From Ignavibacteria bacterium (GTDB lineage Bacteria; Bacteroidota; Ignavibacteria; Kapaibacteriales; UBA4661): 64,000 nucleotides of DNA. A model generated the notes under the pieces. The model was not told where the DNA came from. It saw only the letters and a program-made list of their open reading frames with translations, and made no database searches. The position numbers and the translations under genes were made by a program. The DNA lies in the NCBI GenBank assembly GCA_014654705.1, contig JACVZY010000090.1, positions 145,838-209,837 on the forward strand, given 5' to 3'. This document shows positions 1-10,019 of this stretch, piece after piece. Positions within the stretch are counted from its first letter, which is position 1. Every line of letters begins with the position of its first letter.

Positions 1-354
1 GTCGGCAGGGTCGAGTGCGAGGGCGCGGTCAATGGCTTCCAGCGCTTCTTGGTAGCGTCCCAGTGCGCTCAGGGCAACCCCTTTTTTCTGCCACGCATCG
101 CTGGAATAAGGCATAGATTCGGTGAGAAGCAGGGCAAAATTCAGCGCATCGTCGAATTTTTCTGTTTCCAGACAATAAAGAATCAATTCCTCTAAAGCAG
201 AGGTGCTCGGTGTTTGACTGCGGGAGTCATCGCTCCGAGAGCCGTCGCCACGCATTGCTTCGCGGAAACGGCGAATTTGCTCGTCCATTTCCTTTTTATT
301 CCAATGGGGCTTGTCGAACTCAAAATCGTCATCGTCAAAACCGTGCGTATTCAT
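1..354 (-). CDS. TPR-repeat protein, C-terminus cut by window edge
   Basis: The reverse strand reads open from an ATG at 354 to the window edge (118 codons, no stop). It opens with an acidic stretch (several Asp after MNTHGF), then a Ser/Asp-rich linker. From about residue 65 come TPR-like helices, ending in a canonical TPR half (GRYQEALEAIDRALALDP). A GGAAGGAT sequence lies a few bases upstream of the ATG and supports this start. TPR proteins are protein-protein scaffolds and no specific partner can be named. The remainder lies to the left of the window, so total length is unknown. Confidence 0.75.
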   Translation of the reverse strand, partial: MNTHGFDDDDFEFDKPHWNKKEMDEQIRRFREAMRGDGSRSDDSRSQTPSTSALEELILYCLETEKFDDALNFALLLTESMPYSSDAWQKKGVALSALGRYQEALEAIDRALALDPAD

Positions 355-560
355 GGCGGTATCCTTCCAAAGTGTGGGCGCGTGAATCCGTGATTGTTAT
401 ACAATGATAGCTAGTTCGCCGACGATTTGCAAACAAAAACCGTCAGCCGTGCAAACGCTGCGCGAACATCATATCATTATATCTGCTGAACAAGACGCTA
501 ATCACCATAAAAAAGATTCATCGCGCCCAAATACTTTGCCAAGTTATTAGTGATTCTTAT

Positions 561-1601
561 CTATGCCTCTTCTCCGCCCGGCGGAAATTCGCCACGTAAG
601 AATGCCTCTGCTTCCAGCACGTCGTCTTTGCTGCCGATGAAGAGCGGTGAGCGCTCGTGAATAGAACCCGGACGCTTGTCAAGAATACGATGCACGCCAT
701 CGCTTGCCATACCGCCCGCTTGCTCGACAATCATTGCCAGAGGATTACATTCGTACATCATGCGCAATTTGCCTTTGGGATTACTTTTGTCTGCCGGATA
801 CATAAAAATACCGCCATACATAATCGTTCGGTGCAGGTCGGCAATACTTGTGCCCACATAGCGCAGCGAATACGGACGGCGCTTATCGGCAGACGGCGTT
901 TTTAAGTAGTCAATATATTTTTTAAGGTTATCATCCCACTTCGAAGAATTACCTTCATTCACGCTGTAACACTTACCTCTATTCGGCATTTGTATCTTTT
1001 CGTCGCTGAGCAAAAACTCGCCAATGGTCGGGTCGTAGGTAAAGATATCAACGCCGTTGCCGGTGGTATAAACCAACTGCGTACTGCTACCGTAGCAGAC
1101 ATAGCCCGCAGCTATCTGTCGTGAACCCGGCTGCAAAACATCTTCCAGTGTGCCGTCGCCCACATAATCGGGCGTAACGCGGTGGTAAATAGAAAAAATC
1201 GTACCGATAGTAACATTCACATCTATATTCGATGAGCCGTCGAGCGGGTCGAAGAGGAGAACGTACTTGCCACGAGCGTATTCGGGCGGAATCATAATCA
1301 GTTCTTCGCTTTCTTCCGATGCCATCACGCAGAGGTGCCCGCCGTGATCCATAGCGCGAAAAATCGTATCATGTGCGAGCATATCCAGCTTTTTTACCTG
1401 TTCGCCGTGAACATTTGTGCCGTCGGTGATGCCGAGTACGTCGTTCAGCCCGGCACGGCGCACATCCCGTGAGATGAGACGAATAGCCAAGAGCATATCG
1501 CGCATCAGCCGCGAAAATTCCCCGGATGCGCCCTTGTGCGCGTGTTCTTCTTCGGCAATATGCCGCTCAATTGTTACTAGTTTGCTGACACGCATTCGCA
1601 T
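561..1601 (-). CDS. fbp: Class I fructose-1,6-bisphosphatase
   Basis: Hydrolyses fructose-1,6-bisphosphate to fructose-6-phosphate, the committed step of gluconeogenesis, in the cytoplasm. The metal and phosphate-binding motif DPLDGSSNIDVN is present, along with acidic residues of the first metal site (ASEESEE) and C-terminal family blocks (GGIFMYPADK, LAMIVEQAGG). I chose the ATG at 1601 because AAGGAGGA lies seven bases upstream; a longer frame opens at 1664 but has no such site. The resulting 346 residues match the usual 330-340. It lies downstream of the sensor kinase on the same strand, separated by 242 bases containing an AT-rich dyad, so it is probably a separate transcription unit. 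Confidence 0.96.
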   Translation of the reverse strand: MRMRVSKLVTIERHIAEEEHAHKGASGEFSRLMRDMLLAIRLISRDVRRAGLNDVLGITDGTNVHGEQVKKLDMLAHDTIFRAMDHGGHLCVMASEESEELIMIPPEYARGKYVLLFDPLDGSSNIDVNVTIGTIFSIYHRVTPDYVGDGTLEDVLQPGSRQIAAGYVCYGSSTQLVYTTGNGVDIFTYDPTIGEFLLSDEKIQMPNRGKCYSVNEGNSSKWDDNLKKYIDYLKTPSADKRRPYSLRYVGTSIADLHRTIMYGGIFMYPADKSNPKGKLRMMYECNPLAMIVEQAGGMASDGVHRILDKRPGSIHERSPLFIGSKDDVLEAEAFLRGEFPPGGEEA

Positions 1602-1739
1602 ATATCCTCCTTGTAAGTAAATTGATGCACCGCGCACGATGCAGAGTTTGATAAATTCACACAAAAAACACTAGTTGGGTTTTCATCCATACCGTTTTCT
1701 CGTGCCGAATATAGCGTTTATGCAGGAAATAACAGGAGT

Positions 1740-1763
1740 AAAATTTTGGACGAACAAAATTTT
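1740..1763. other. AT-rich perfect inverted repeat upstream of fbp
   Basis: AAAATTTTG and CAAAATTTT form perfect 9-bp arms around a six-base loop (GACGAA). The element lies between the end of the kinase gene and the fbp start, 139 bases before the fbp ATG. It could be an operator dyad or a weak terminator for the kinase transcript. There is no GC-rich stem, so a terminator role is doubtful. Confidence 0.4.
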
Positions 1764-1843
1764 CTTGCAAACAAAACGTATGGCTGCTCGTTCACGATAG
1801 CTCCACAAATAACTCGGGGCAATATGAATCGTAAGCTGCAAAG

Positions 1844-4800
1844 TTAGAGTGCGGCTTGTGGTAAAGACACTGTAAAGGTCGTTCCTCGCCCCTGCTCACT
1901 CTGGCAGACGATGGTGCCGTGCATAAGCTCTACCAGTTGTTTGACGATAGATAATCCTAATCCCGTGGAGTGTTCGCCAGCAGTGGGGCGTGGCGTGAGT
2001 TTCGCAAAGCGCCCAAAAAGCAGCTTTTGGTCTTGCTCGCTCAACCCCGGACCTTCATCGCACACACTGACCTGAACATGATTTGTCTCTGCTACCACCG
2101 TCAGCCACACATTACTTTGTGGGAAAGAGTATTTGACCGCATTGGAGAGCAGATTGTCAAAAATCTGACGGAGTGCTCTCGCGTCAGCAATCGCAAACAG
2201 TGCTTCACCGCCGGGGCTATGCAGTGTAATACCTTTTTCTTGAGTGGCGGCACGGTAATCGCTGACCGTTGCGGCAAGCAGTGACGTTACTTCTACGGTC
2301 TCCAGCGTCAGATTAAATGTACCGGTTTCAATAGCCTCCACGTCCAGCAAATCCACAATGATTTTGTGCATTCGCTCACCTGTCTCCTCAATGCGGCGGA
2401 CGTTTTGCATCACATCATCGGGCTTCATCTTGCTCCAATAGCGGCTAACCATGGAAGCGGTCATCATGATAGCCGTCAGTGGGTTCTTGAGATCGTGTGC
2501 CACCACGCTGATAATTTCGTTTTTACGTTGGTTGAGCGTTTGCAAAGCCGCATTTTTCTCTTGAAGTTCCGTGTTGACAAGCTCGACCTCGCGTGCCTGC
2601 TCCTCCAGCATCGTACCAAAGCGATTCATCTCAGCGCTGTACTCCTCTAACTGTTCATTGACTGCTTGTAATTCCAGATTTCGCTCTTGAAGCTCGCTGT
2701 TTGCCATTTCAATATGGCGTGTCTGCTCCTCCAAAACGGCATTTTGGCGGCGTATTTCCTCATCGGCGGCAGTAATTTCTGCATTACTTGCTTCCAGTTC
2801 GGCAGTGCGCTCCTGAACGAGTTTCTGCAAGAGCCTATTGCGGTGCCGCACAACGCGCAAACGGGTGATGTGGGTAAGCCATAGCGTCATACACAACGCT
2901 GCAAACGCCAGCGCACGAAACCACCACGTCGCCCAGAACGGCGGTAAAATTACGATGCGAATGGATTTACCCGTCTCATTCCAGATACCATCGCTGTTGC
3001 TTGCTTTGACGCGGAAGGTGTATTCGCCCGGCTCCAAATCGGTGTATGCCGCATACCGTCTGCCCTTAGGAAATATCCAATCATCATCAAGACCTTCAAG
3101 CTTGTACGCATAGCGGTTTTGCGAAGAATTGACAAATTCCAGCGCTGCAAATTCAAAAGCAATGAAGTTTTCATTGTACCCAAGCCTGATTTCATCCAAG
3201 TCGTTCAGAGGTTTATCGAACGTGCGCGGCTCATTGAGCACATTGAACCACGTGATAGCAACTACAGGCGGCGTAGAATCGACCTTAATGCTATCCGGAT
3301 GAAACATGGTAAACCCCTCCAGCCCGCCAAAAAGCATTTCGCCGGAAGGCAATTTAGCGAAGGCACCTGAATTGAACTCATTGCCCGGCAGGCCGTCTGT
3401 GCGGTCGTAGTTTTGAAAGGTTTTCGTGCGGAGGTCGAAGCGCGAAAGCCCGTTGTTGCTGCTCATCCAGAGATTCCCCTGCCCGTCTTCTAGGCAGCCA
3501 TACACAAAATCATTTGGCAAGCCATCTTTTACGGTAAAGCGTGTAAAGGACTGCGTTTCAGGGTGAAACAGATTCAGCCCTGCAGCAGTTGCTACCCAGA
3601 GTTCACCCTTGGTGGTTCTGAAGATATCGGTAATAATGTTACTGCTGAGAGTGCTGTGATTTTTTGTATCGCTTTTGAAATGGGTAAATGTGCCGTGTTT
3701 GCGGTCAAATTTCTCCAACCCGGCACCCTGTGTGCCTAGCCAGAAAGTATTGCCGCTTGAGTCGGCAGGGTCAATGAAAATACACCGCACCTCGTTGTTA
3801 CTTAATGAAGAAGTATCATTCGGATTCGTTTGGAAACGTTTCCAACCTGTACGCGCATCGGATGAAGACGGGCTGGGGTGATAGCAGAGACCGCCCGTTG
3901 TGCCGCGTACACCTTGCGTGAGGAATAGTCCTGCCCAGATGCCGCCTTTGCTGTCCACCACCAGCCAGCGAATACGATTGCTGGCGATAGAGGTGCTATC
4001 ATCGGGGTTGTAGGTAATCTGTGTGAACCGTTTGCCGTCAAAGCGCACCAGACCACCGCCGTTTGTACCGAGCCAAAGCGTGCCGTCCGGCGTTTGCGCT
4101 TGCGCACGAATCTCTGGATTGGTCAGCCCTTCACGTACAGAAAAATTCTTCAAGCGCTGTGTGCGAGGGTCAAAATAATTGAGTCCATTGTCGGTGCTAA
4201 TCCAGAGATTGCCGTTCCACGCTCCGTGCCGTGTGTCCGGCAAAAAGGAGCGGACGCTACTATTGGTGAGGCTACCTGTCATGGTAGTGGTCGTGGGTTC
4301 ACTTTTGTAGGAGGTAAATTTATACCGCGCCGGATTCCACGAATTAAGTCCGTTGTCCGTGCCAACCCACATCGTGCCGTTGCGGTCTTGATAAAGAGAG
4401 CGGAGTAAATTGTGCCCCAGACTTTTAGGGTCGGCGGGCGAGTGTTCGTATGCCGTCAGCGTCTTTGTGCGCAGGTTGTATATATTCAGCCCTCCGGAGG
4501 TCGCAATCCACATTCTGCCGCTTCTATCTTCTGCAAGCGCCGAAACAATGTTGCTTCTGAGACTTTTTACATCTTTTGGATCGTTGAGGAAAGCCTGTAC
4601 CGATGCGGTTTGTGGGTTAAAAAGAAGCAAGCCTGTTGCCATTTGTAACCAGAGATTTCCGTGCGAGTCCGGTTTGATGTCGAGAATGGTATTGTGAGCG
4701 CGAAGCGAGGACGGGAGCGCTGTTTCCGGATGAAAATACTGTGCAGAATTGTTGTCAAAGCGAGGCGAGGACGACAGTTCGCACCGCACCAAGCCTTCAT

Positions 4801-5554
4801 TTGTGGCTATCCACAGTGCTGCCCTCACAACGCATAAAGCGCTTACGGACTGCGCGGAGCGACGACCGTCCCCCGGTAGTGGCACAGCAATAAACCGTTC
4901 TGCGCCACGCTCCAATACAAACAATCCCTGTGGTGTGCCTATCCACAGGCGCGAGGCACTATCCTGCCGAAGAGATGTTACACTCGTACCGGAGAAACCA
5001 TGCCGCGCAGCATCGGACGTGCTTAAAAAATCGACGTTCCCCCGCGTAAAACCGCCTTCTCCGGGCGTTACCTTTGCCAACCCACCGCTTGTACCCACCC
5101 ACAGCGTACCCGTCGCATCCTCAAGACAGCAGGATATGGTAATGCTGGTTTGATGGGCTTTCGCGGTTGCGGGAATACAGTAAAATGGTGTAAAGGTCTC
5201 CTTGATAGGGTTAAAAAGATTGACTGCCGAGCGCGTAATAACCCAGATGCGTCCGGACGGAGCGGCGTAGATGTCGTTAATCCAATTCAGCGCCAGCGAC
5301 AAGGAATCGTCGGGGATATTGCGAAAACTACGAAAGGTATAGCCGTCGTAACGGTTCACTCCGTCCTGCGTGGCAAGCCACAAAAATCCCGTACGGTCTT
5401 GCGCAATGGCGTAAATACTGCTTTGCGAAAGTCCATCATCCAATCCCAAACGCTCGAACTTTACAGCATCGCGCGGCATTTGCCCGTAAGAATGTTCTAC
5501 GAACAGAAGGTAATGGCTCAAGACCATGGCAAGAAAGCACAACACAAAGCGCAT
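1844..5554 (-). CDS. Giant two-component sensor kinase with periplasmic propellers
   Basis: A 1236-residue membrane histidine kinase. A signal segment (about 1-25) is followed by some 14 two-component-propeller repeats (recurring LWxGTxxGLNxxD patterns, about 30-745), a Y_Y_Y domain ending YTFRVKASNSDGIWNE, one membrane helix, a coiled coil of about 120 residues, and a kinase core. The core has an H-box (VVAHDLKNPL, His near 1018), a G1 box (DEGPGLSEQD) and a G2 box (TGLGLSIVKQL). The coiled coil carries a 42-residue direct repeat (LEEQxRxxExxNxELQExNxxLQxxNxx, twice). There is no receiver domain and no response regulator nearby. Propeller kinases of this build commonly sense polysaccharides, but the ligand here is unknown. 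The start at 5554 is chosen because it begins the signal peptide; the frame is open 26 codons further upstream. Confidence 0.93.
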   Translation of the reverse strand: MRFVLCFLAMVLSHYLLFVEHSYGQMPRDAVKFERLGLDDGLSQSSIYAIAQDRTGFLWLATQDGVNRYDGYTFRSFRNIPDDSLSLALNWINDIYAAPSGRIWVITRSAVNLFNPIKETFTPFYCIPATAKAHQTSITISCCLEDATGTLWVGTSGGLAKVTPGEGGFTRGNVDFLSTSDAARHGFSGTSVTSLRQDSASRLWIGTPQGLFVLERGAERFIAVPLPGDGRRSAQSVSALCVVRAALWIATNEGLVRCELSSSPRFDNNSAQYFHPETALPSSLRAHNTILDIKPDSHGNLWLQMATGLLLFNPQTASVQAFLNDPKDVKSLRSNIVSALAEDRSGRMWIATSGGLNIYNLRTKTLTAYEHSPADPKSLGHNLLRSLYQDRNGTMWVGTDNGLNSWNPARYKFTSYKSEPTTTTMTGSLTNSSVRSFLPDTRHGAWNGNLWISTDNGLNYFDPRTQRLKNFSVREGLTNPEIRAQAQTPDGTLWLGTNGGGLVRFDGKRFTQITYNPDDSTSIASNRIRWLVVDSKGGIWAGLFLTQGVRGTTGGLCYHPSPSSSDARTGWKRFQTNPNDTSSLSNNEVRCIFIDPADSSGNTFWLGTQGAGLEKFDRKHGTFTHFKSDTKNHSTLSSNIITDIFRTTKGELWVATAAGLNLFHPETQSFTRFTVKDGLPNDFVYGCLEDGQGNLWMSSNNGLSRFDLRTKTFQNYDRTDGLPGNEFNSGAFAKLPSGEMLFGGLEGFTMFHPDSIKVDSTPPVVAITWFNVLNEPRTFDKPLNDLDEIRLGYNENFIAFEFAALEFVNSSQNRYAYKLEGLDDDWIFPKGRRYAAYTDLEPGEYTFRVKASNSDGIWNETGKSIRIVILPPFWATWWFRALAFAALCMTLWLTHITRLRVVRHRNRLLQKLVQERTAELEASNAEITAADEEIRRQNAVLEEQTRHIEMANSELQERNLELQAVNEQLEEYSAEMNRFGTMLEEQAREVELVNTELQEKNAALQTLNQRKNEIISVVAHDLKNPLTAIMMTASMVSRYWSKMKPDDVMQNVRRIEETGERMHKIIVDLLDVEAIETGTFNLTLETVEVTSLLAATVSDYRAATQEKGITLHSPGGEALFAIADARALRQIFDNLLSNAVKYSFPQSNVWLTVVAETNHVQVSVCDEGPGLSEQDQKLLFGRFAKLTPRPTAGEHSTGLGLSIVKQLVELMHGTIVCQSEQGRGTTFTVSLPQAAL

Positions 5555-5762
5555 AACAGTTAAATGGTATAAGTGGAAGCAACGATCGTGCTTTAATAAC
5601 CGAAGAATAACGCAGACAACCAACCAAAACACAATATCGGAAAAAGAGCAAGAATTTCATACACAATCTGAAAAACGTGTTGCGTAGCTGCAAGGAAAAT
5701 GCGAAATTTCGGTCTTAAAGAAGGGTATTATTGTTTTCATTCCCAAAACCACTTGCAGCGCC

Positions 5763-8408
5763 ATGAAAAAATTCCTCTCTGTTCTCGTCGTTCTTATCCT
5801 CCTCTTTGTCATAGTGCTGGCTGCCGTGCCGCTTCTTTTCAAAGACCGTATCGTACAGTTTGTGAAGGACAAAGCGAACCAAAACCTCACAGCAACGCTC
5901 AATTTCAGCGATGTGGATATTTCCTTGATGAAAAATTTTCCCAGCGCCACCGTCATTTTGAAGAATGTTTCGGTCGTCAACGCCGCACCGTTCCTCGGCG
6001 ATACGCTCTTTTCGGCGAAGGAAATAGACTTTACCGCCGAGCCGATTGCTTACGTGCGCGAAGGCGTGGTAAAACTGCTTGCGCTGCATCTGGACGAGCC
6101 GCGCATCTATACGCACGTGCTTTCGGACAGCCTGAAAAATTGGCGCATCACCAAGCCAAGTCCCAAAGAAACTTCCGAGAAAGACACAGCATCTATGCGC
6201 CTTGCGCTCAAGAATTATTCCATCAAAAACGGTTCGTTTCGCTTCCGTAGTGAAGCAGCAGACCGCGAATTTGTGCTGGAGAATATCAATCACGAGGGTA
6301 GTGGCGACTTTGCGAATGATGTCTTCACGCTTATCACCCGCACCGATGCACTGACGAGCTTCCGGCAGCGCGGCGCAGCCTACATGAACGCTGTGAAAAC
6401 AAGTCTTACGGCACAAATCGGCGTTGATTTGAAAAACAATGTCTATACCTTCAAAGAAAATGAACTGACGATGAACGACCTCCATGCAGGCTTTGAGGGG
6501 TCTGTGGGGCTACCCGACGGGCGCGATGATATTGACCTCGACCTCAAATTCGCTACGCGCAATGCCGACTTTAAGGCGTTTCTCTCGATGGTTCCCGCGA
6601 TGTATTCGGCAAAATTTCAAGATCTGAAAGCAAGCGGCAGCGCGGATGTGCAAGGCTTTGTACGCGGCGCATACAACGATGCTGGTTATCCGGCATTCGA
6701 TGTGCGGGCAACCGTGCAGAACGGCATGGCTGACCACCCCAAACTCCCTGCCGCGCTCAAAGCCGTCATGCTGGACTTCCAAGCACAGAGCACAGGTGGT
6801 GGGCTTGACAATGCAGTGATAACCATTCGCCAGCTCTCACTGCTGCTTGCCGGAAACCCATTTGATATGACGCTTGAAGTCCGCACTCCCATTTCCGACC
6901 CGAACGTAACGGCTTCGATAAAAGGTCGTGTGAACGCTGCGGACGTGAAACAGCTTGTGGAATCAGAACAGCTGAACAAGATTAAAAGTGGTGTTGCCGT
7001 GATGGATGTGGCGTTTCGCGGTACAATGTCGGCAGTGAAAAATAAAGAATATCAAAATCTTTCGCTCTCCGGCACAGCAAGCATGGAAGGCTTCGAGTAC
7101 GCATCTGACAGTCTGCCGGAAAAAGTCGCTGTGCCCTCTGCTACACTCACTTTTAGTCCGCAGAAAACTGCACTTTCTAATTGCCGCATCACACTCGGTA
7201 AAAGTGATATTGCGCTGGAAGGACAACTGGAAAACGTGATTGGCTATGCGCTCTATGACGACTTGCTCAAAGGTTCGCTACGCCTTACTTCCACGTACTT
7301 CGACGTGAATCCGTGGATGAAAAGCGATTCTGCGGAAAAGCCCGCAGCCAGCACCAAATCTGATACCACTGTCAGCAGCGTCGAGCTTCCCGCCAACATA
7401 GATTTTACCATGCAAGCCGCCATGAAACGTGTAATTTTCTCTAATCTGGATATGCAGGACGCGCAAGGCACGATGACGTTGCGAGAGAAAGTATTGCGTT
7501 TTGAAAATCTGGGCGTGAAACTCTTAGGCGCAAAGATGCTGGCAAGCGGCTCCTATAACACACAAAACCCGCTCCAACCCAAAACGGATTTTAACCTGCA
7601 ATTGACCGATGTCGGCATCAAGGCGCTGTATGAAAAGTTTGTCACGGTGCAAGAATTTGTGCCCTTTGCACGGCATTTGCAGGGTAACATTGCGCTCAAA
7701 CTCAAACTGGCAACCGACCTCGACGGTACAATGAAGCCTGTTTGGAGTACGTTCCTGAGCGATGGCGGCATCAACATTGCCATTCTCAAATTGGAAGACT
7801 TCAAGCCCATCAATGCCATTGCTGATGCGCTCAAATTCGATCCGCTTCGCAATCCAACACTCTCCAAAATCGCAGCGTTTTACGAAATCAAGGACGGACG
7901 ATTTTATCTGAAACCCTTCAAAACAAAAATTGCCGGCGTTGATGTAACTATCGAAGGCTCGAACGGTCTGGATAAATCCATTGACTACACGGTCAATCTG
8001 GTGCTTCCGGGCGACAAACTCACGGGACCTGCTTTTGATGCGCTTGGCAATATCGGCGGTGTAAATCTGGCGGCACTGAAACCCAAGACGATTCCCGTAA
8101 CGGTGCATATCACCGGCACACTCGAAAATCCTATCATTCAGCCGTCGCTGCAAGGCGCACAGAATGTAGGGCAGCAGGTACTCGACGCAGCACAAGAAGA
8201 AGCAAAGCGCCGTGCTGAGGAGGAAATTCAAAAAGCACAGCAAAAACTGAAAGACGAAGCCGACAAACGCGCGAAAGAATTAGAAGACAAAGCCAAACAA
8301 GAAGCAGACCGCAAGGCAAAAGAACTGGAGCAAAAAGCCAAAGATGAACTCAAGAAGCGGCTTCCATTCGATATGTTTGGCGGAAAAAAAGATACCACCA
8401 AGAAGTAG
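5763..8408 (+). CDS. AsmA-like envelope protein
   Basis: 881 residues with a single N-terminal membrane helix (about 4-26) and a long soluble region in the AsmA pattern: an N-terminal block ending FPSATVILKNVSVVN and a C-terminal AsmA_2-type block (GDKLTGPAFDALGNIGG, then PVTVHITGTLENPIIQPSL). Residues about 800-865 form a highly charged Glu/Lys/Ala coiled coil. AsmA-family proteins bridge inner and outer membranes and are linked to phospholipid transport and outer-membrane assembly. It is transcribed divergently from the sensor kinase and converges on the small membrane protein at 8425, with only 16 bases between the stops. Confidence 0.85.
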   Translation: MKKFLSVLVVLILLFVIVLAAVPLLFKDRIVQFVKDKANQNLTATLNFSDVDISLMKNFPSATVILKNVSVVNAAPFLGDTLFSAKEIDFTAEPIAYVREGVVKLLALHLDEPRIYTHVLSDSLKNWRITKPSPKETSEKDTASMRLALKNYSIKNGSFRFRSEAADREFVLENINHEGSGDFANDVFTLITRTDALTSFRQRGAAYMNAVKTSLTAQIGVDLKNNVYTFKENELTMNDLHAGFEGSVGLPDGRDDIDLDLKFATRNADFKAFLSMVPAMYSAKFQDLKASGSADVQGFVRGAYNDAGYPAFDVRATVQNGMADHPKLPAALKAVMLDFQAQSTGGGLDNAVITIRQLSLLLAGNPFDMTLEVRTPISDPNVTASIKGRVNAADVKQLVESEQLNKIKSGVAVMDVAFRGTMSAVKNKEYQNLSLSGTASMEGFEYASDSLPEKVAVPSATLTFSPQKTALSNCRITLGKSDIALEGQLENVIGYALYDDLLKGSLRLTSTYFDVNPWMKSDSAEKPAASTKSDTTVSSVELPANIDFTMQAAMKRVIFSNLDMQDAQGTMTLREKVLRFENLGVKLLGAKMLASGSYNTQNPLQPKTDFNLQLTDVGIKALYEKFVTVQEFVPFARHLQGNIALKLKLATDLDGTMKPVWSTFLSDGGINIAILKLEDFKPINAIADALKFDPLRNPTLSKIAAFYEIKDGRFYLKPFKTKIAGVDVTIEGSNGLDKSIDYTVNLVLPGDKLTGPAFDALGNIGGVNLAALKPKTIPVTVHITGTLENPIIQPSLQGAQNVGQQVLDAAQEEAKRRAEEEIQKAQQKLKDEADKRAKELEDKAKQEADRKAKELEQKAKDELKKRLPFDMFGGKKDTTKK

Positions 8409-8424
8409 CCCTAAACTATTGCTA

Positions 8425-8943
8425 TCACTTGCCGGAGTATGACGCAAAAATGTGTTCGTATTCCGGCTTCTCTTTGCGAGGAATCCAAAGTTTTAGCGTC
8501 TTGGGGAGTTGTCCTTTGGTGCGGTAACGTAGCAGTACGCCCCATTGCTGTTGCTGAACGTCATTGTCCCAAATAATGGCATCTACGTCCGTCCACAGGG
8601 TGAATGTGGTCAGGTAAACAAATCCATTCGCACCTATCCAAAAGCGTCTTGCGATACCCTGCGTACCACTAAACATAAGCCATACGGAGATTTGAATTGT
8701 TGTCGGTAAAGCCGCCTGCCATCCTTTTAGTACACCGATTGTAATGGCTATGCCTATCCATGCGAGAATAGCAACAGGCAAGAACCGCTCTAGTTTTTTA
8801 CTGACCTTTGTAAAGAGGAACAGTTGGCGCGCATTGTTGCCAAGAGCTTTCAGAGACTGAGCCGAGCGATAGTAAACAATGAGATAAATCGAAAATGCAA
8901 TTCCAAGAATAGCGCTAGATATCACGTAATCAGCGAAGCTCAT
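8425..8943 (-). CDS. Small membrane protein of unknown function
   Basis: 172 residues. I see an N-terminal membrane helix (about 7-27), two closely spaced helices (about 55-98), and a soluble C-terminal part with the pattern TDVDAIIWDNDVQQQQWGVLLRYRT that resembles the small beta-rich domains of PH-like membrane proteins. No named family is recognised with confidence. The start at 8943 gives a good hydrophobic N-terminus. It could be co-transcribed behind obgE only if transcription read through from 8994, as both are on the minus strand with 50 bases between them. Confidence 0.7.
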   Translation of the reverse strand: MSFADYVISSAILGIAFSIYLIVYYRSAQSLKALGNNARQLFLFTKVSKKLERFLPVAILAWIGIAITIGVLKGWQAALPTTIQISVWLMFSGTQGIARRFWIGANGFVYLTTFTLWTDVDAIIWDNDVQQQQWGVLLRYRTKGQLPKTLKLWIPRKEKPEYEHIFASYSGK

Positions 8944-8993
8944 AGCACAGAGGTGTATTCAAGAAAATTCGATTGCAATAAATTCATTGAAAA

Positions 8994-10019
8994 TCAGCTT
9001 TGCACCTGCTCTCGCGAGGCTTGCAGCGCATTCCACATAGCGTGTTTGAGTTCGCCTAAATGTTCGCCCGAAACGCCGGAGATAATCCGGACAGGCTTCT
9101 CGCCGCGAATCTTGAGTTTGGCGAGGGCTTTACGCTCGTCATCTGTGAGTGCGTCTGCCTTACTGACGCAAATAATACGCTCTTTATGCTCAAGGTCGGG
9201 ATTAAACAGTTTGAGTTCCTTGCGCAGCATTTTGAATTGGTCTTTGGGAGCAATTTCAGCCGTGGGGTCAAGCAGAAACACGAGTACCTGCGTACGCTCC
9301 ACATGGCGCAAGAACTGAAAACCCAGTCCGCGCCCTTCGTGTGCGCCTTCTATCAAACCCGGAATATCGGCAACGCAGAAATTCTCGCTGTGCGCATGCG
9401 TGGGGTCGTTGTGCAGCGAGACGATACCAAGATTCGGAATAAGCGTGGTGAAGGGATAGTCCGCAATTTTCGGGCGTGCCGCCGAGATAGAAGCAATAAG
9501 GGTTGATTTGCCCGCATTCGGGAAGCCCACCAAACCGACATCGGCAATGAGCTTGAGTTCGAGACGAATTTTCTTTTCTTCGCCCGGCTCACCCGGCTCG
9601 GCATGGCGCGGTGCTTGATTGGTAGCGGTGGCAAACTCCGCATTGCCCCGTCCGCCTCTGCCGCCTTGCAGTAGCACCACTTCTTCATCGGCAGTGGTAA
9701 GGTCGGCAAGGAGTTCGTCTGTATCGGCATCGTAAATGAGTGTTCCGCACGGTACTTGCACAACGACGTTCTTTGCACTTTTGCCCGTCCAATTAGAATT
9801 TGCGCCGTCTGCACCCGGCTTTGCGACGTAGTGCTGTTTATAGCGAAAGTCCAAAAGGGTGGTCATATTTGGATTGGCACGAAAAATAATATCGCCGCCT
9901 TTGCCGCCATTCCCGCCATTGGGACCACCCATAGGAGCAAATTTTTCGCGACGAAAACTAACAACACCTTTGCCACCGTTGCCGGAAGCAATATGAATGA
10001 CTGCGCGGTCAACAAACAT
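8994..10019 (-). CDS. obgE: Obg-family GTPase (ribosome assembly)
   Basis: Obg/CgtA is an essential GTPase that binds the 50S subunit and links ribosome maturation to growth and stringent response. The Gly-rich Obg domain spans residues 1-158 (GGNGGKGG, GGRGGRGNAEFA). The G domain has G1 GFPNAGKS, a switch I stretch (ADYPFTTLIPNLG) and G3 DIPGLIEGAHEGRGLG. G4 reads SKAD rather than the usual NKxD, and G5 is SGVSGE. At 341 residues it ends after the G domain and lacks the OCT domain of longer homologs, a common short form. The ATG at 10019 begins the canonical MFVDRAVIHIASGNGGKG. Confidence 0.97.
   Translation of the reverse strand: MFVDRAVIHIASGNGGKGVVSFRREKFAPMGGPNGGNGGKGGDIIFRANPNMTTLLDFRYKQHYVAKPGADGANSNWTGKSAKNVVVQVPCGTLIYDADTDELLADLTTADEEVVLLQGGRGGRGNAEFATATNQAPRHAEPGEPGEEKKIRLELKLIADVGLVGFPNAGKSTLIASISAARPKIADYPFTTLIPNLGIVSLHNDPTHAHSENFCVADIPGLIEGAHEGRGLGFQFLRHVERTQVLVFLLDPTAEIAPKDQFKMLRKELKLFNPDLEHKERIICVSKADALTDDERKALAKLKIRGEKPVRIISGVSGEHLGELKHAMWNALQASREQVQS

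Noticed and set aside
1839..1846. TAACTTTG box on the minus strand as an fbp promoter
   Set aside because: It overlaps the kinase stop and has no TTG at the -33 distance.
5715..6485. 256-codon frame antisense to the AsmA-like gene
   Set aside because: The sense frame has membrane helix, AsmA motifs and coiled coil; the antisense one has none.
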